Source: Liopterus haemorrhoidalis
Taxonomy: Eukaryota; Arthropoda; Insecta; Coleoptera; Dytiscidae
Length of the DNA: 64,000 nucleotides
Reading direction: 5' to 3'
Assembly: GCA_963971575.1 (NCBI GenBank)
Contig: OZ020622.1
Location: 13,182,279-13,246,278, forward strand
In this document: positions 21,713 to 34,529 of the stretch, in pieces
Layout: every line of letters begins with the position of its first letter
How positions within the stretch are numbered: the first letter of the stretch is position 1
Position numbers and translations under genes: made by a program
The notes under the pieces: model-generated
The model's database searches: none
Told to the model about the DNA's origin: nothing
Seen by the model: only the letters and a program-made list of their open reading frames with translations

Positions 21713-23718
21713 CAGTCGGGAACAAAATTAAGTGGACAGTTTGAGCAAAATAACCTAAATATTTTACTTATGGTCCATTTCAAAGTAGAAAAATGTGTGT
21801 AAGAAGATAGGAGCTGTTTGTCCTTGCTTCGGATTGGTTTAGATCGTCATCCCTATTACACTGTTAAAATATTGTTTTTAGTCCAAGTTGACAGATGTTC
21901 AGTGTCGTACATTGGAAATATATATTATTTATATTATTTAACTTTTTTCATATATTTTGTTATTCTTTACATATTTAGACTTTTATTTATATTCTTGGCG
22001 TAGATTTTATGGAGTACATTCTCCAGGTAATTTGTTTTTACGCAGTTATATATTTTTTAGGTTATCTGACATATAAATATTTTTGACACTTGACAATTAA
22101 GAGATCAAGAGAGAGGACTAATGTGAGGCCAAAAGACAGCCCAGCTGATTGTGCCCAAAGAAGAAGTTATTGATATAATTTTTAGACCTTCATATATACA
22201 TATATTTTTAATTTTTATTTACAATAATTATTTAAATAAGAAACTTTAGCTCTGAAGATATATTGTTTGTTTTATTGTTATATATAGAACATCATTTTTA
22301 AAATTTTTCAAATTTCCTATTAAACTGAATTTATGTCGTATAAATAAGTGTATTTAACATCTGCCTTGTTTATTTCAATATCCTATTAACCATTTTCATA
22401 TTTTAAAAAAATCACTTGCTAACCCAGTTACTACGCCCATGCCCTAGTTGTAACTTATTTTAAATTTCCCGCTATACTGTATTTGTCCAGTGTAAATCGT
22501 ACTCGGTTCGCAGCGCTATCTACTTTTTTCTACTTTGAAATCGACCTTATACCTAGAATATTATATTTCTAAGGCCTGAAATAAAAAAATATTGTCGATT
22601 ATATTTAGATAATTTATTTTTAACGTCCATACATAGTTCGTGTTAGACTAAACCATATGGACCAGTGGGATGAGCAAGAATTTAATAATCAATTTCGCTT
22701 AGCGAAAAATGCCTTTAATATCTTGCTCCACCAAATACTCCACCATTTTTTTTTTGTTTCTTTTTTTTAAACCATCGTATATTATTTTCAGTGTTTTTCA
22801 TTTCTATTTTATCAGCAGGATGCATTGAACATAATACATTTTTTTCCGAGGCTCCTTGTTTATCTTTTAAATTTACAGCGTCAGTAGCTTTATTTTCTAT
22901 AACATTTTTCATTTTAACAAAACATTTACAAGTTGCCTTGTTTCGGAAATATTGAAATTTGCGCTTCTTGGGCATTTATCGCACATTTTTCTGGACAAAA
23001 TTTTGACAGTTGTCACTTATTTTGACAGTTGTATCTATCTCTTTTTTATTCGTGCGTTCTCTCTCCGTTTAACATAACGCTACTAACCAACGTAAAAAAA
23101 CACGTAAAATGATAGTATCAATCAGAATAGTTATCTACATGGTAACTAGAGTTGAAAATACAGTCTATTCCAAACGATTAGGCGGAACTAACCGGAATTT
23201 TTATTTTTATAAGTTGTCATTAGCTATTTTTTTATATATTGAAGTTGGCTAAGCCTGGCAACGTCTAAAAACGCTACCAACATTTAGTAAAAAAATGTAC
23301 CAACTGTGTAATGATTTGATGTAGGTTAAATCACATCATGACATTGGTACTTAAATTAACCAAGTGTGACGTCATTTCATTCTTATGGTAAATGGACTTT
23401 ATAATTCGCAAAGATTTATTAATGAATGTTTGAATTTTGCTGGTCATTGTTTCTGTGAATCGCCCATCCTCACTTGCCCACAACAAAACTTTATATTGCT
23501 GTTAAAAATGCACAGTTGAATTTTTTGAGAGATAGACTAATGTGTTTAAACAAATGTCAAAAAGAAAAAATGCACTTGCATCAGAATATATCCAAACCCT
23601 AGTAGAATATATGCCTCGAAGTTTACAGGCCATTATTAAAACAAAAGCTGGCCCCACTAAATATTAATTAACATTAACATTCTTTTAGTATCAGTGTCCA
23701 GTTAATTTTGTCCACTCT
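21713..23718 (+). pseudogene. Decayed Tc1-like transposon
   Basis: The left end cagtcgggaacaaaattaag and the right end (rc agagtggacaaaattaactg) are flanked by TA. Near the 3' end, in + frame, ASEYIQTLVEYMPRSLQAII then KTKAGPTKY is the C-terminus of a Tc1 transposase. An RTE-like 3' fragment lies inside (22100-22170). The rest is eroded; the minus-strand frame at 22715 is not convincing. Its right terminus lies 50 bp before exon 1 of the host gene. Confidence 0.7.
22100..22170 (+). repeat. RTE-like 3' end, third copy
   Basis: gagatcaagagagaggacta ... ctgattgtgcccaaagaaga matches the RTE-like 3' terminus at 17930-17965. Confidence 0.6.
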
Positions 23719-23769
23719 TAAATAGTATGTATTTGTTGCAAGTCTAAAAAGTGTCTTTTTGTGTTACAG

Positions 23770-23898
23770 TGGACACATACAACGGTAGCCAGCTGCATTT
23801 CTGGAGATTGGACCGACGACAGATGGGAGCGTACTTGTGCATAGCAAGCAACGATGTTCCACCAGCAGTCAGCAAGAGAATTGCGCTCAACGTTAATT
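23770..23898 (+). CDS. Internal exon 1: end of an Ig domain, DIP/lachesin-like cell-surface protein
   Basis: This 129-nt exon follows a tttttgtgttacag acceptor and ends at an aatt|gtaagt donor. It starts with the last two bases of a codon and ends with the first base of one (phase 1). It encodes DTYNGSQL, RRQMGAYLCIASNDVPP and AVSKRIALNVN. This is the C-terminal half of a V/I-set Ig domain: YLC carries the second disulfide cysteine, and VPPxVSKRI is the linker typical of insect lachesin/DIP proteins. Members of that family are extracellular adhesion receptors, many expressed on neurons. The upstream exon with the first half of this domain was not found. The exon begins 50 bp after a decayed Tc1 element. 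The family call is firm; the paralogue is not resolved. Confidence 0.9.
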
Positions 23899-25907
23899 GT
23901 AAGTTGCAAATCAACGTTAATAATTGCATGGAACACACCACCACACATTCAATGCAACCAGAAGTGAAGATTACTATCATTTTAATACAACAATGAAAAA
24001 GTATCTAAATTTGCAAGATGTCATTGTATATATATATATATGGTATCAAATTAATAATATATATTAGCGTTGTGGTAATTTGTAAATTTATGTATATAAA
24101 ATCAGAAATCTAGATAAAACAAAGCACTATTTATAAAAGATTTGTGCAAAGTATTGGTTTTTACGTCAGAATATAAAATATATGACGTTGGTGTTATAAA
24201 TATCATATAATCCGCACGAGTTGGGAGACTGTCAACAGTCTTCGATCAACTTAAATATTTAATCGAAGTGATATTTCTGGTAAACCGAACTAAAATTTTG
24301 AAAAGTTATCAGATTAAAGACCAATGAAATTCGTTAGTAAGATCTGGTTGTGGACGAGTAATAAAATCTCCAATAAAGTAATCATTCAAGCAACAAACTT
24401 AACAAGAAATACTCACAAAATTTAAAACGCCATGTAGAAATATTTTACTGTATTTGTCAGTTATATAAGGTACAAAAACTTTTATCAAGGATGATGACAA
24501 CGAGAACAAAATAACGATTATTTATTTTTTTTTAAGAAGTGAATCGGGAACAATATTTTGTTTTCTTGTTTATGAACGAAATTCGAAATATTCAATACCG
24601 GTTTTAATAGGTTTTCCATATTATCCAGTTTATAATTTGATTATAATGGATTATATTAACAGAATAAGGGCCGCTTTTACAAACCTCGGATAAGTTGCTA
24701 TACAACTATCAGAGTTATAAGTTTATTCCGATGATTATTCCAACGTTCGCTTTTACCATGCATTTTTTATTCTCGGATAGTTATCCATGGTTTTATTGTA
24801 AATAAAATAAAGTTGGTATTGTTTGCCTCATAAACTGACATATTAGAAAAGTCATATTTTAAATTGACATTACTATTAGCAACATCTTTGAGCATATTTG
24901 GGGAAATATTGGGAGATGTCGAAATATTCGACTCTGATAATTCTTTTATTGTGATATTTAAACGTAAATCTAAAAAATTCTGGTGCTTAACAGCTGAATT
25001 TTCCTGAACAATTCTCTTTAAAGCATTTTAAAACTCACTTTAAAACTTAAATTTATCATACAATAAGGAAGAAAATTTTCCGGCAAAGTCAATTTTTGAC
25101 AATCAACCATTCTAAAGTATGAAATTATTTGAAGAAGTTGGCATCTAAAACACTTTATCCTATGAAGTTTATCCTTTTAAACGGTACTCACAACAAAAAT
25201 CAATAATATCTCTATCTTTCTCACCAAGTTTATAAACTTTGTAACCGCATTTTCCATATCGCTTGGAGTTCGTCGATCGTCTTGTTACGCCGTTACCTCC
25301 AACGAAAGCAACGGTATAAGGACCCTACCATCGAGATAATCATCTACTGAGGGAGAATATGATCGTTACTGTTAAATTACCTATTATGAACTAAGTGGGT
25401 AAATAATCAGTATTGAAACTGTTGCCGATTATCACTGTTAAAATTAAAGGCAATATTGCTACGTCATATTGCTGATTATATTAATAATTTGAGGAAATTA
25501 TTTTAATAGTAGACACTAAGATAAAATCAGGGAATTTGCAAAAGACAATCATGGAACATATGTTGCAGGTGGATAGTTATTTTAAGGATACAGCTTCTTC
25601 CTATGCAAACAATACCTGCCTGGGAAAATAGCTTTATAACACATTTATATTTAAATACTTTTTTACTAGGTAAATAAGGTCTAACTGAATGTTAATGGAC
25701 AAATGTTAATATCTATCTATTATATGAATAAATATTTGGGGAGTTCCGGGCGTACTCCCTCAAACTAAAATCTTGAAATATCTCACTTATTTTTTACTTT
25801 ACATCAAAAACAATAAAGGAAAATGAGGATGAATTTATGTTCAATGCAGTTTTTAATAAGAAGATTATTTAGAGGGCAAGAGGAATGTTACTTATAAGAT
25901 TGAAGTA
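23899..25907. other. Intron sequence, mostly unassigned
   Basis: First 2 kb of the 12.3-kb intron. At 24668 the phrase gggccgcttttacaaacctc preceded by TAA resembles a PIF/Harbinger terminus, but the partner end was not found. The minus strand of 25000-25330 gives weak myb-like protein similarity only. A TA-dinucleotide run lies at 24030. Confidence 0.4.
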
Positions 25908-27189
25908 CGATGGCTACCTTTTAAGTTTTTACAAAAACTAAGAAAAAAACATTTTTTTTGCCAACTGTTTAATTGCTTTTCAAAATATTCGGATTTAAGA
26001 TTAATACACTTTTGCACGCGTTCAAACCAATTCTCGAAACATTTTTTCCACTCTGAAGTTGGTATCTCAAAAACATGGTTTTCGAAGGCTTCAACAGCTT
26101 CTTGACGTTATGAAAATCGCTATCCACGCATTTTTTGTTTGACATTGGGGAGCAAACAAAAAAGTCGTTAGGGGATAAATCAGGTGAATACAGGTGAATG
26201 AAACATTAATTCGATGTTTTTCTGCTTCAAATAATCAATTGTTTCACGTGCTGTGTGGCAGCTTGAATTGTCATGATGAAGAATGATGCAACGTTTTTTG
26301 TTGTTTCTCCTGATTTTGTCAATGACTTCTGACAAACAAATTGTTGTAATTAACTGTTCTGCGATCCTCTAAAGGAATGGTTGCGACATGTTCAATACAA
26401 CCGAAGAAACAAGTGATCATTTTCTTGGTACTGCTTCGTAAACGAACAACTTTTGTGGGTTTCGGTTCATCTTAGAAGACCCAAACAGTGGATTGTTGCT
26501 TAGTTCCCGGTTCATATGAATAGATCCAAGTTTCGTCATCTGTAACAATGTTGTATACGGATTTTGCAGTGCCTAGGTTGAATTTTTTTAGCATTCCCTT
26601 ACACCAATCAACTCGAGCCTTTTCTTGAGCTTCGGTCAAATCAAATTATGCGCAATCCATCGGGAACAGATCTTTTTCACAGCTAAATGTTCATGCAAAA
26701 TCGAATGTATTGCAGTCTGCGATATGCCAAAGGATGCCTCTATCTCACGGTAAGTCACATGTCGATCTTCTTCAATCATTTTGCGCATAGCATTGATGTT
26801 TTTTTTAATCACAACCGATTTTAGTCGACCTTTACGCGATTCATCACTGACGGACGCACGACTACGACGAAATTTTGCAAACCAATTGTAAACAGTCTTT
26901 TCTGATGGTGCTTCATTACCAAAAGTTGGACGAAGTGAATCTATGCATTGTTATTGATTTAGGCCTTTACTAAAATCGTAAAAAATCATCCAACGAAATT
27001 CTTCACGAATGATATCCATTTTTTTTACAAACTTGTTTGTTTTTAACGATTACTCTAAACAAACTACTCGGTCAATTTATAAACTGTCACTGATTTCACA
27101 ATAACAAATGTCAAGTTTTACGAATATAATGTCACATTTCAATACTGCCATCTAGTGGTCGTTTGTAAAAACATAAAAGGTAACCCTCG
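25908..27189 (-). mobile_element. Mariner transposon (family M-b), full length but dead
   Basis: The 1282-bp element has imperfect TIRs (left cgatggctaccttttaag, right read inverted cgagggttaccttttatg) and TA on each side. Length and layout match mariner elements. A same-family copy lies at 62482 in the opposite orientation. Confidence 0.9.
25940..27019 (-). pseudogene. Mariner transposase M-b, broken
   Basis: From ATG 27019: MDIIREEFRWMIFYDFSKGL, a premature stop after LNQ, then APSEKTVYNWFAKFRRSR and SVSDESRKGR (HTH region). DDETWIYSYEPGTKQQ carries the first catalytic Asp. Further stops and frameshifts occur before the last third. The normal product cuts and pastes the element at TA sites; this copy cannot. 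Confidence 0.85.
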
Positions 27190-27214
27190 TAGTGGAGAGT
27201 TGTCAAACCGTTAA

Positions 27215-27246
27215 TATATAGCAAAGCACGGGTACTCAGCTAGTTA
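27215..27246 (+). repeat. Helitron-like 3' terminus
   Basis: agcaaagcacgggtactcag then CTAGT. A short palindrome-rich stretch ending CTAGT is a Helitron 3' signature, and gcgaagcacgggtacc recurs in the unit at 47990 and 53060. No Rep/helicase was found. Confidence 0.4.
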
Positions 27247-27275
27247 TATTATATAAAGAATAAATGCATATTGCG

Positions 27276-28010
27276 AGGGGTTGAACTAAAAATCGGAAAA
27301 AATTCTCAATAATGTACATGATGGGAACCGGAATAGTTCAACAGGAAATTTTGATCAAATTAGTTTTTTGCAAAATATTGTTTTTTTTGTGTCGTCGAAA
27401 AAAATATTTTTTTAAAATTTTTTTTTGTGGTATCACAAGAATGGTAAGAAAGTTCTTAAGACGTAGATAAGGGAACGGGAAGTAGTTTTTTATTTTTTTT
27501 ATTTTAATACGATTTTTTCCAAAAAAGTACTAATAAATCAGAGAAGAGGTACGTAAATTTATTTTGCAAATATCGACTAGGAAAATAAATAAATAACTGG
27601 CTGGTTGCTGTCCAATTTCTAGTAGAGAATCTGTTAGTTTTTCATATAGTCGCAATATAAACAATATCTCTGTAGGCGTTATGCTCTTGCGTGACAAAAG
27701 ATCGCCCGCAGTGTTGTCAGGCCTGGATTTGAATGATATTTATGCAATTAAACAAAAAAAAACAAAAAATGCGTTATAATATATATTATGGTATTATTAG
27801 AGATATATGATACACGGTAGAAAATACCTAAATGCAACCTTCTTGTCGTGCCTATTGATTTAAAGGATTTAAAACTAACACTTGTAATTGTGTTATGTAG
27901 TGACAGGCATTCATCGTTTGGCCTTCTAATAATCATCATTTACTGACTAAATACCTACAAAACCCTGAAATGTGTGAAAATTCACAATTCACATCAATTT
28001 TTCATCAATA
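27276..28010 (+). mobile_element. Element B copy, 3' part, diverged
   Basis: actaaaaatcggaaaaaatt and ggaatagttcaacaggaaat match the reverse complement of 38600-38700. The 3' end taccctacaaaaccct-like sequence plus hairpin gtgtgaaaattcac lies at 27945-28000. The middle is not matched by the other copies. Confidence 0.55.
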
Positions 28011-30015
28011 TCATGACAACAAATAATTTTTATCCAATCCTCAGGGAGTCATGACCCACAGATTTTGCACTAGTTAGACGACTCATCTTGTAACCAGCCT
28101 CCTGCAACTAGGCACAAAATGCAAGGCTGCAATCACAAAATAGTACGTATCTCAAGCGGCGCAAATGTTTCTTATCGAATGCATTATTTAGACGATGCTG
28201 AATACAGACATCGTTCCTACAAAAGATTTTTTTTTACTTTGATTCTATCAAGTTGTTTTTATAAAGTTATTTCTGATTCTATTATGTTCTGTTTACCCTT
28301 TTTGGTGTTTATATTTCAGTGTTACCAACATTTTCTCCAGGGTTTCTTATCTCGTTTGTCCCTACTTATAAATTCCCCTAAAACACACTTGTTGTATAAA
28401 CAGGTTTATTTGGCTGATGCGTCCATTCCCTTAGCTAACTTCTGCTTTAGATCACTTCTGAAATTAATTTACTGTAGATTTTCAACTTTAATATAAGCTT
28501 GTTTGGAAACTGTTTCCAAGTAAGCAAGTCTCAGATTATACGGTATTTATAACACCTTCATGGGGGCATAAAATTTTACCTTTCAATTTTCGGCTATAAG
28601 ACTCAGTCCCCTAAAAACTTGTGATGATAAAATTTATTTTAATATAAAACCAACAATAATATAAAATCACTAAGATTTTAGTCACTGAAGTATACCCGTG
28701 CGTAATATTTTTAAATGGTTCATTGTTCAAGAAGACATTTGTTCAGAGTTATTGCTTAATAACTCTAGCATCCTCTTGAACAGCGCTTAACCCTTTTTTC
28801 CAGAAATTTCTAGAAATGACCTATTAAAACATCCGTCTCTCCGAGATCCGACAGTATTCGGTCCGGTTAGCATTAACATCTAATTTGTTGAATTCTTAGA
28901 AGCACTGTGTCGGCATTCTGGTGGTCTATCCGATTCTATTTGTTATAATTTTTGTCATTATTTTTACCTATATTTTAATCTTTTAAACTAATTGTAAATA
29001 TTACTTTTAATAAATCAAATTCATTAATTTTAAACCGTCTTACTTAACGTGTGTAAACCTTCACTTTTAAGAACTTAAGTAAACAGCTAAGATCCACTAT
29101 TAACAAGATGAGTGATCAGTCGGTTAGTAAGTACATATACATATCATTTAATTCACATATCGTAATGATGAACCTTGGATAACACTCAGGCCTAGTACCC
29201 GAACTCCTTTAGTCAAGAATCTCATTTCAGTTTGAGATCAGACTTCATATTATATCACAGACTCGCTACGTAGTTAATAAGTACGTTGTAAAGTAACATA
29301 GCGGGTTCGCTACACATACTGTAATTATTAAAATATATAGTGGTCAAATAGTGAACTACTTTATTTACCAGTGGTGCGCCACCTTTTTAGAGATAAAATC
29401 CTTGGGTGTTTGCCTGTTTTGCCGCCAGGACTAAATCGATATCCCTTGTTAGCCCAAAGAAATAGCTGTCTGGTTTTTAACATATACCTGTCAAATATTA
29501 TTAAAATGTAACTTTAGTATTCCGTTCCTTTTCATGTGATTAATTAACCCGTATAACCCGTATTTAAGGGCATTTCTCCCTTAACTTTATTATTTTGTTT
29601 ACTTGCAACTACATCCGTGCGTCTTTGATAATTAATTTGATTGAGAAGCGTTTTCTACCAAGGTAAACAATTTAAACTTGTTCCTAAATATATCTTTGCT
29701 TACATGTTATATCGCTAACTCGAAAACGATTCTAGAATACTTAAATATCAATTGAATTAAGCAACCGTAAATAAAAGGACTTATAAATTATTACTAAGTC
29801 AAGTTAGCTGCGGGTTTCTTTTAATAAATAATGCAAGAGAGCTTGTTATATCAATCGAGCCCCAAGGTTAGATCAATGATATATATACTTAGGAGAAGTA
29901 ATGATTTATTAAATACAAAACTGAATTAGGAACTCAAGAAATTGTTATACAATATAAATTTTAACTTTTGTAGATCAAAGGGGTTGTTGAATTATGTTGT
30001 CGTGGCGCAATTATA
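28011..30015. other. Intron sequence, unassigned; possible LTR-like features
   Basis: 28119-28240 (+) encodes GCNHKIVRISSGANVSYRMH and YLDDAEYRHRSYKRF, which looks protein-like, but I do not recognise it and there is no clear start. 28800-29330 resembles LTR sequence (AATAAA near 29015, tagcgggttcgctaca near 29300), but no paired termini were found. Confidence 0.35.
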
Positions 30016-31293
30016 CCAGGTCTACAAGTATAAAATGCGGATTTTTTTCAAACTTGCCGCGCAAACAGTGTGTATAGTTCAAAGTTTCAACACATATGGC
30101 GTTTTGTTAAGTTATCATTAAGTGTCAAATGCGTATAGGTTATAATTTGAAAAGTGATCATATAGTTTTGTTTTATTGTGTTAAAAATGTCAAATTTTGT
30201 GCCAAATAAAGAGCATTCGCGGACAGTACTACTGTTTTGTTTTCATTTGAAAAAAACTGCTGCTGAATCATTCCGACTGCTTCGACAAGCTTATGGTGAA
30301 TATGCTCCATCACAAGATACGTGTGAACGATGGTTTCGGCGTTTCAAAAGTGGTGACTTTGATCTTACAGACAAAGAACATGGAAAACCTCCAAAAAAAT
30401 ATGAAGATACAAAATTGATAGTCAATCACAAAAACAACTAGCAGAGCAGTTAGGCGTTAGTCAACAAGCTGTTTCCAATCGCCTACGAGAGATGGGTAAG
30501 ATCCAGAAAGTCCGCAGATGGGTTCCACATGCATTGAATGAGAGGCAGATGGAAAAACACAAAAACACTTGTGAAATTTTGCTTGCACGATACAAAAGAA
30601 AGTCTTTTTTGCATCGTATCATTACTGGCGATAAAAAATGTTAATTAAAATGTTAAATTAGAAAAAATTTATTTTGAAAATCTCAAACGCAAAAAATCAT
30701 GGGTGAACCCAGGCTCACCATCCACATCAACTGCAAGACCGAATCGCTTTGGCAAAAAGACAATGCTCTGTACTTGGTCGGACCAGAAGGGTGTGGTCTA
30801 TTATGAATTGTTAAAACCAGGTGAAACAGTTAATACCCAACGCTACCAACAACAACTGATCAAATTGAACCATTCGCTGCTCATAAAACGACCAGAATAC
30901 GAAAGAAGACAGCACAAGGTAATCTTTCTTCACGATAACGCTCCATCACATAAGGCAAAAGCAGTTTGCAACACATTGGAGGCACTCAAGTGGGAAGTGC
31001 TACCCCATGCCGCTTACTCACCAGACTTGGCCCCTTCAGATTACCACTTGTTCGCATTGATGGGTCACGCACTTGCCGAGCAGCACTTTTGTTCATATGA
31101 AAATGTGAAAGAATGGTTTGCGGGGAAAGGGGAAGAGTTCTACTGGCGAGGTATTCACAAATTGCCTGAAAGATGGGAATAATGTATAACTTCTAATGGA
31201 GAATACTTTGAATAAATAAACTTTTACTGTTCTTTTGAGTTTAATGTGTTTTATTTAAAAAAAAAAAAACGCATTTCATACTTGTAGACATGG
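30016..31293 (+). mobile_element. Mariner transposon (family M-c), full length but dead
   Basis: 1278 bp with TIRs ccaggtctacaagtataaaa / (inverted) ccatgtctacaagtatgaaa and TA at both ends. It encodes a broken transposase. A 5' fragment of a related mariner lies at 36890-37364. Confidence 0.9.
30187..31182 (+). pseudogene. Mariner transposase M-c, frameshifted
   Basis: It starts MSNFVPNKEHSRTVLLF with the paired helix-turn-helix (CERWFRRFKSGDFDLTDKEH). It shifts frame at about 30420, then reads QKQLAEQLGVSQQAVSNRL and LHRIITGDKK, where the GDE block is GDK. It shifts again near 30640. The last frame has VIFLHDNAPSHKAKA (second Asp) and YSPDLAPSDYHLFALMGHAL (third Asp), and ends LPERWE. All three catalytic Asp remain, but the frame is not continuous. 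Confidence 0.88.
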
Positions 31294-31479
31294 TATATCG
31301 GATTGAATAAACGTAAATTATAACAAATAGAAACCCCGATTTTTGTATTTTGTGCTAAGTTTGCACTCAGTTTTGTATAGTTTGGTATAATTAATTGTAT
31401 ATGTGTGTAAAATGTATATAAATTTATTACTGTCTGTTGTTATTATACTGTTATAAGATGTAGACCATTAAAGTGCATA

Positions 31480-32065
31480 TATCAGAAAGAAAGCACACAC
31501 AGACCTCTACAGGCCTCAGTAGTTGTTTAAAACAGTTTTAAAGCACTCGATTAATTTACCACCTTTAAATATACAGATCCCAGCCAATGGTTTTAAGAAT
31601 GTTAAAATGAAAACACGTACAGAATGAGAAAAATACTGGCAGTTGCCTACACAGAACCACCTCAGATTGATAAAAGAAGATACTAAATAGTGGAAATGCC
31701 AAAAAGATCGTAAAGAACAAATAGTTTTAACCAGGATGCGTATTGGACACACGTTGTACACGCACAAACACATTTTTATCATCAAGAACCACCAGAATGC
31801 AACATCTGTAATAAAAATAATCACTGATAAAATGTGAAAAGTATCACATACAAAGGATGAAACATAATATACCATCAACATTAAAGGAAGCTCTGAATAA
31901 TGAACATGAAGTTGAAGTAAACATAATAAAATACCTCAAATATTGCCACCTCTACAACAAAATATAATGTTAAATAAATTTATATAAATTAATAATGTGA
32001 TAATTCAATGTACCGGGTGCCTATAACCTTAGTTGTTGAGGCTCACTAAATTTTTTAAAAAATCG
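31480..32065 (+). pseudogene. I-like non-LTR retrotransposon 3' end
   Basis: The + frame around 31700-31790 reads QIVLTRMRIGHTLYTHKHIF, the block just after RNase H in I-like elements (compare 17262-17320). The 3' UTR has ggtgcctataaccttagttg and ends in an A-tail, parallel to the end at 17620-17662. The long minus-strand frame here is a shadow. Confidence 0.65.
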
Positions 32066-32934
32066 TAGCCACCTAGCGGATCAAATAAACACTACCTCAA
32101 CTTTGCTATCTTTGAGGTTATGTTTTAATTCAATTTAATTTTATTTTCTTTCATCTAAAGAAATATTGTACGAATAATATGTTCAAAGTAACACTTCCTG
32201 GTATTTTTCACAATAACGACCTTTAGAACTATAGAAGTTTTCAACATCAAACGAACAAAGAAAATTTAAAATCACATTCAACTTATCTCTTGTTTCTAAC
32301 AAAAGCAATGATTGTTAAAACTTGTAAATATTCATAAGTAATGGTAATGTCATAGGACCATTAAAATTTTATCACATTTTTTAAAGTATTTGAAAGTAAG
32401 AATGTAAGTTTTCAAGTAAAGTTTATCTTGTAACTTGTTAATATATGCGAATGGTTTATGCTAAATCTGATGAGAATAAAGTGAAAAGCAACAGTAAATG
32501 AAGAAGTTTGTTATTTGCATTACTGATAAAACAGGAAATGGGACAAGGTGTTTGTTTTAAATATTTACTTTGATGGGAACGAAATGTATTCCAATTGAGA
32601 TAACAACACCACATTTTTCAGTTCTAAATTTCTGTAACTAAAATAAAATTTTGACAAATACCAGACTTTGCCTACAAGGTCGACCCAATTTGAATAAACT
32701 CGGGGTGTAAGGGAGACTAGTGAGGTATAGAGTTAGGTTCCAAGTAAATAAACAATAGACATAAAGTAATATCTTTGAAATTATTTTGCAATGGCCCAAT
32801 ATTAATGCGGACACCGTTATTTTGGACGTTTGCCATTGCTTATAGTACTAGGCTAGAATAGTAAAATATAATGAGTATTAGTATCAAAAAGATATAATAC
32901 TTCATGAGTATATAAAATATATTCGGACGTTTCG
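32066..32934. other. Intron sequence, nothing recognised
   Basis: AT-rich; no supported features. Confidence 0.4.
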
Positions 32935-32990
32935 GAAACTGCTCAACAATCTGTATCCGTCTTCAGCGATCACGAGAAGTGATAAACATT
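32935..32990 (-). ncRNA. Degenerate hammerhead-like motif of the Penelope element
   Basis: Minus strand: cgCTGAAGA, a stem cggatac / gtttccg with one mismatch, then GAAACgtccg. Core CUGANGA...GAAAC is present at the position expected for a Penelope terminal repeat, but base pairing next to the core is poor. Confidence 0.4.
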
Positions 32991-34403
32991 TCAACTTTCT
33001 TCGAATTTTTATACCGGGTATTGTAAGAGTGGGAGCAGGTTATAGGTGTGTTGTTATTGGTTGAGTGGTTGGGATCAGGTATAGGTAGGGACGGGACTAA
33101 CTGCGGAGGATTAATGACCGGATTAAGGTTGTTAGTGTTGTTTGATTAAGGTTGTCACATTATTATGTGGTAATGAGTAGAGACCGGTAAAAATATGCAA
33201 CGGTACTTTTGCCATAGGCGTGCTATTTTAAACTTTATTTTAACAAAAAACCAACAAAAAACCAATGAATAAAACACTTGTACTGCAATGAATTCTTATA
33301 TTAATAACGACACCTGATTATTTTGGGATAATATCCGAGATAAGTAATTCCGGTCATTTCTTTGCCATTGGTCAGTTATTGATAAGCTATTAAATTTTTA
33401 TACGCTACACTATTTGTCAGCAAGGCACTTACAAATATATATAATTACATTTTATTTCTACAGATAACACATCTGCCGCTTTTTATCGAAAAACTTCTAA
33501 CTAAAGTACCGTTGCATAGTTTTGCCGGGCTCTATTAATGAGTTATTTGTTACTGGATTAGTGATTTGAGGATTAGAAGGATTGTTTTGAATAATAGAAA
33601 GCCAGAGTTGAGGAAATTCTATGCTAGCTTGGCTAGCATCTCCAGAGTTTTCGATCAAAACAGACTCTTTCAATTTTCTTTTGAACTTGTTTTCCTCATA
33701 CATTAAGGGTTTAGTTTCATTTTCCCAAGCATATTCAGCCAGTTAAGAACTGTAAATTTCGTCCTGCTGAACTTTTTTCTTATGCTCGTTTACCCTCACA
33801 TGCAAAGGTCTGCAAGTCTCGCCAATATATTGTTTCCCGCACTGGCAGGGAATAGAGTAGAGTTTTGTTTAGGACAGATTTGGGTTTCGTAAATGATAGG
33901 ATAGATCTTAAAGTCGAACTCGATTTGAAGGCTACTTGGATATTATGCTTCTTTAGTATCTTTCCAAATTTCTTAGATACTCCTTTATAATAAGGAATAG
34001 AGACATATCTCACTTCGTCAGTTCGAGGTGCGTCATTTTTCTTATGATTGATAGCACCAGTAATAATTTTATGACTGTAGCCATTATCCTGTAAGGTGGA
34101 ACGGATGTTCTTCAATTGAACCCCCTTGCCATTTCTGATTATCAATACATCTAGGAAATGCAGTTGATTGCTAACTTCGAGTTCAACAGTAAACTTAAAG
34201 TTAGTGTGTACTGAATTTAGGTATTGATGGAATTCGTGGAGTTGTCCATGTGGCCATATGACAAAAGTATCATCGACGTATCTTAACCATTTATTTGGTT
34301 TGTACTTGACTTCTTTTAAGGCTTTCGCTTCAAAATGTTCCATGTCTATATTAGCAATAATAATGGGTTGACCACTGTCACCTATTATTGCTAATATATA
34401 CAT
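32935..34403 (-). pseudogene. Penelope-like retroelement, 5'-truncated
   Basis: The minus strand encodes the end of a Penelope-type reverse transcriptase: PIIIANIDMEHFEAKAL, then the catalytic WLRYVDDTFVIWPHG, then NQLHFLDVLIIRN. After a frameshift near 33850 it gives CQCGKQYIGETCRPLHVRVN, the start of the GIY-YIG endonuclease fused to these enzymes. A linker to about 33497 follows. Beyond the coding part, 32939-32985 holds a degenerate hammerhead-like motif. Frameshift and truncation make it inactive. Confidence 0.85.
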
Positions 34404-34529
34404 GGATATTAAACACGGTTATTAAGACGAAAATGAAAAAGCAAAAGTTGTTGTTTTTAGTTTTCTCGTCTTTACTTGTACTTATGTACTTAAGTTAGCT
34501 TTTATCGTTTTCTATAACGGATCATACTC

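Noticed and set aside
24660..25340. Possible PIF/Harbinger element with a myb-like protein on the minus strand
   Set aside because: Only one terminus-like sequence is present and the protein similarity is too weak to call.
28500..29340. Possible LTR or full retrotransposon
   Set aside because: No matching terminal repeats, primer-binding site or gag/pol found.
31516..31881. 121-codon minus-strand frame
   Set aside because: Low-complexity hydrophobic shadow opposite I-like retrotransposon coding sequence on the + strand.
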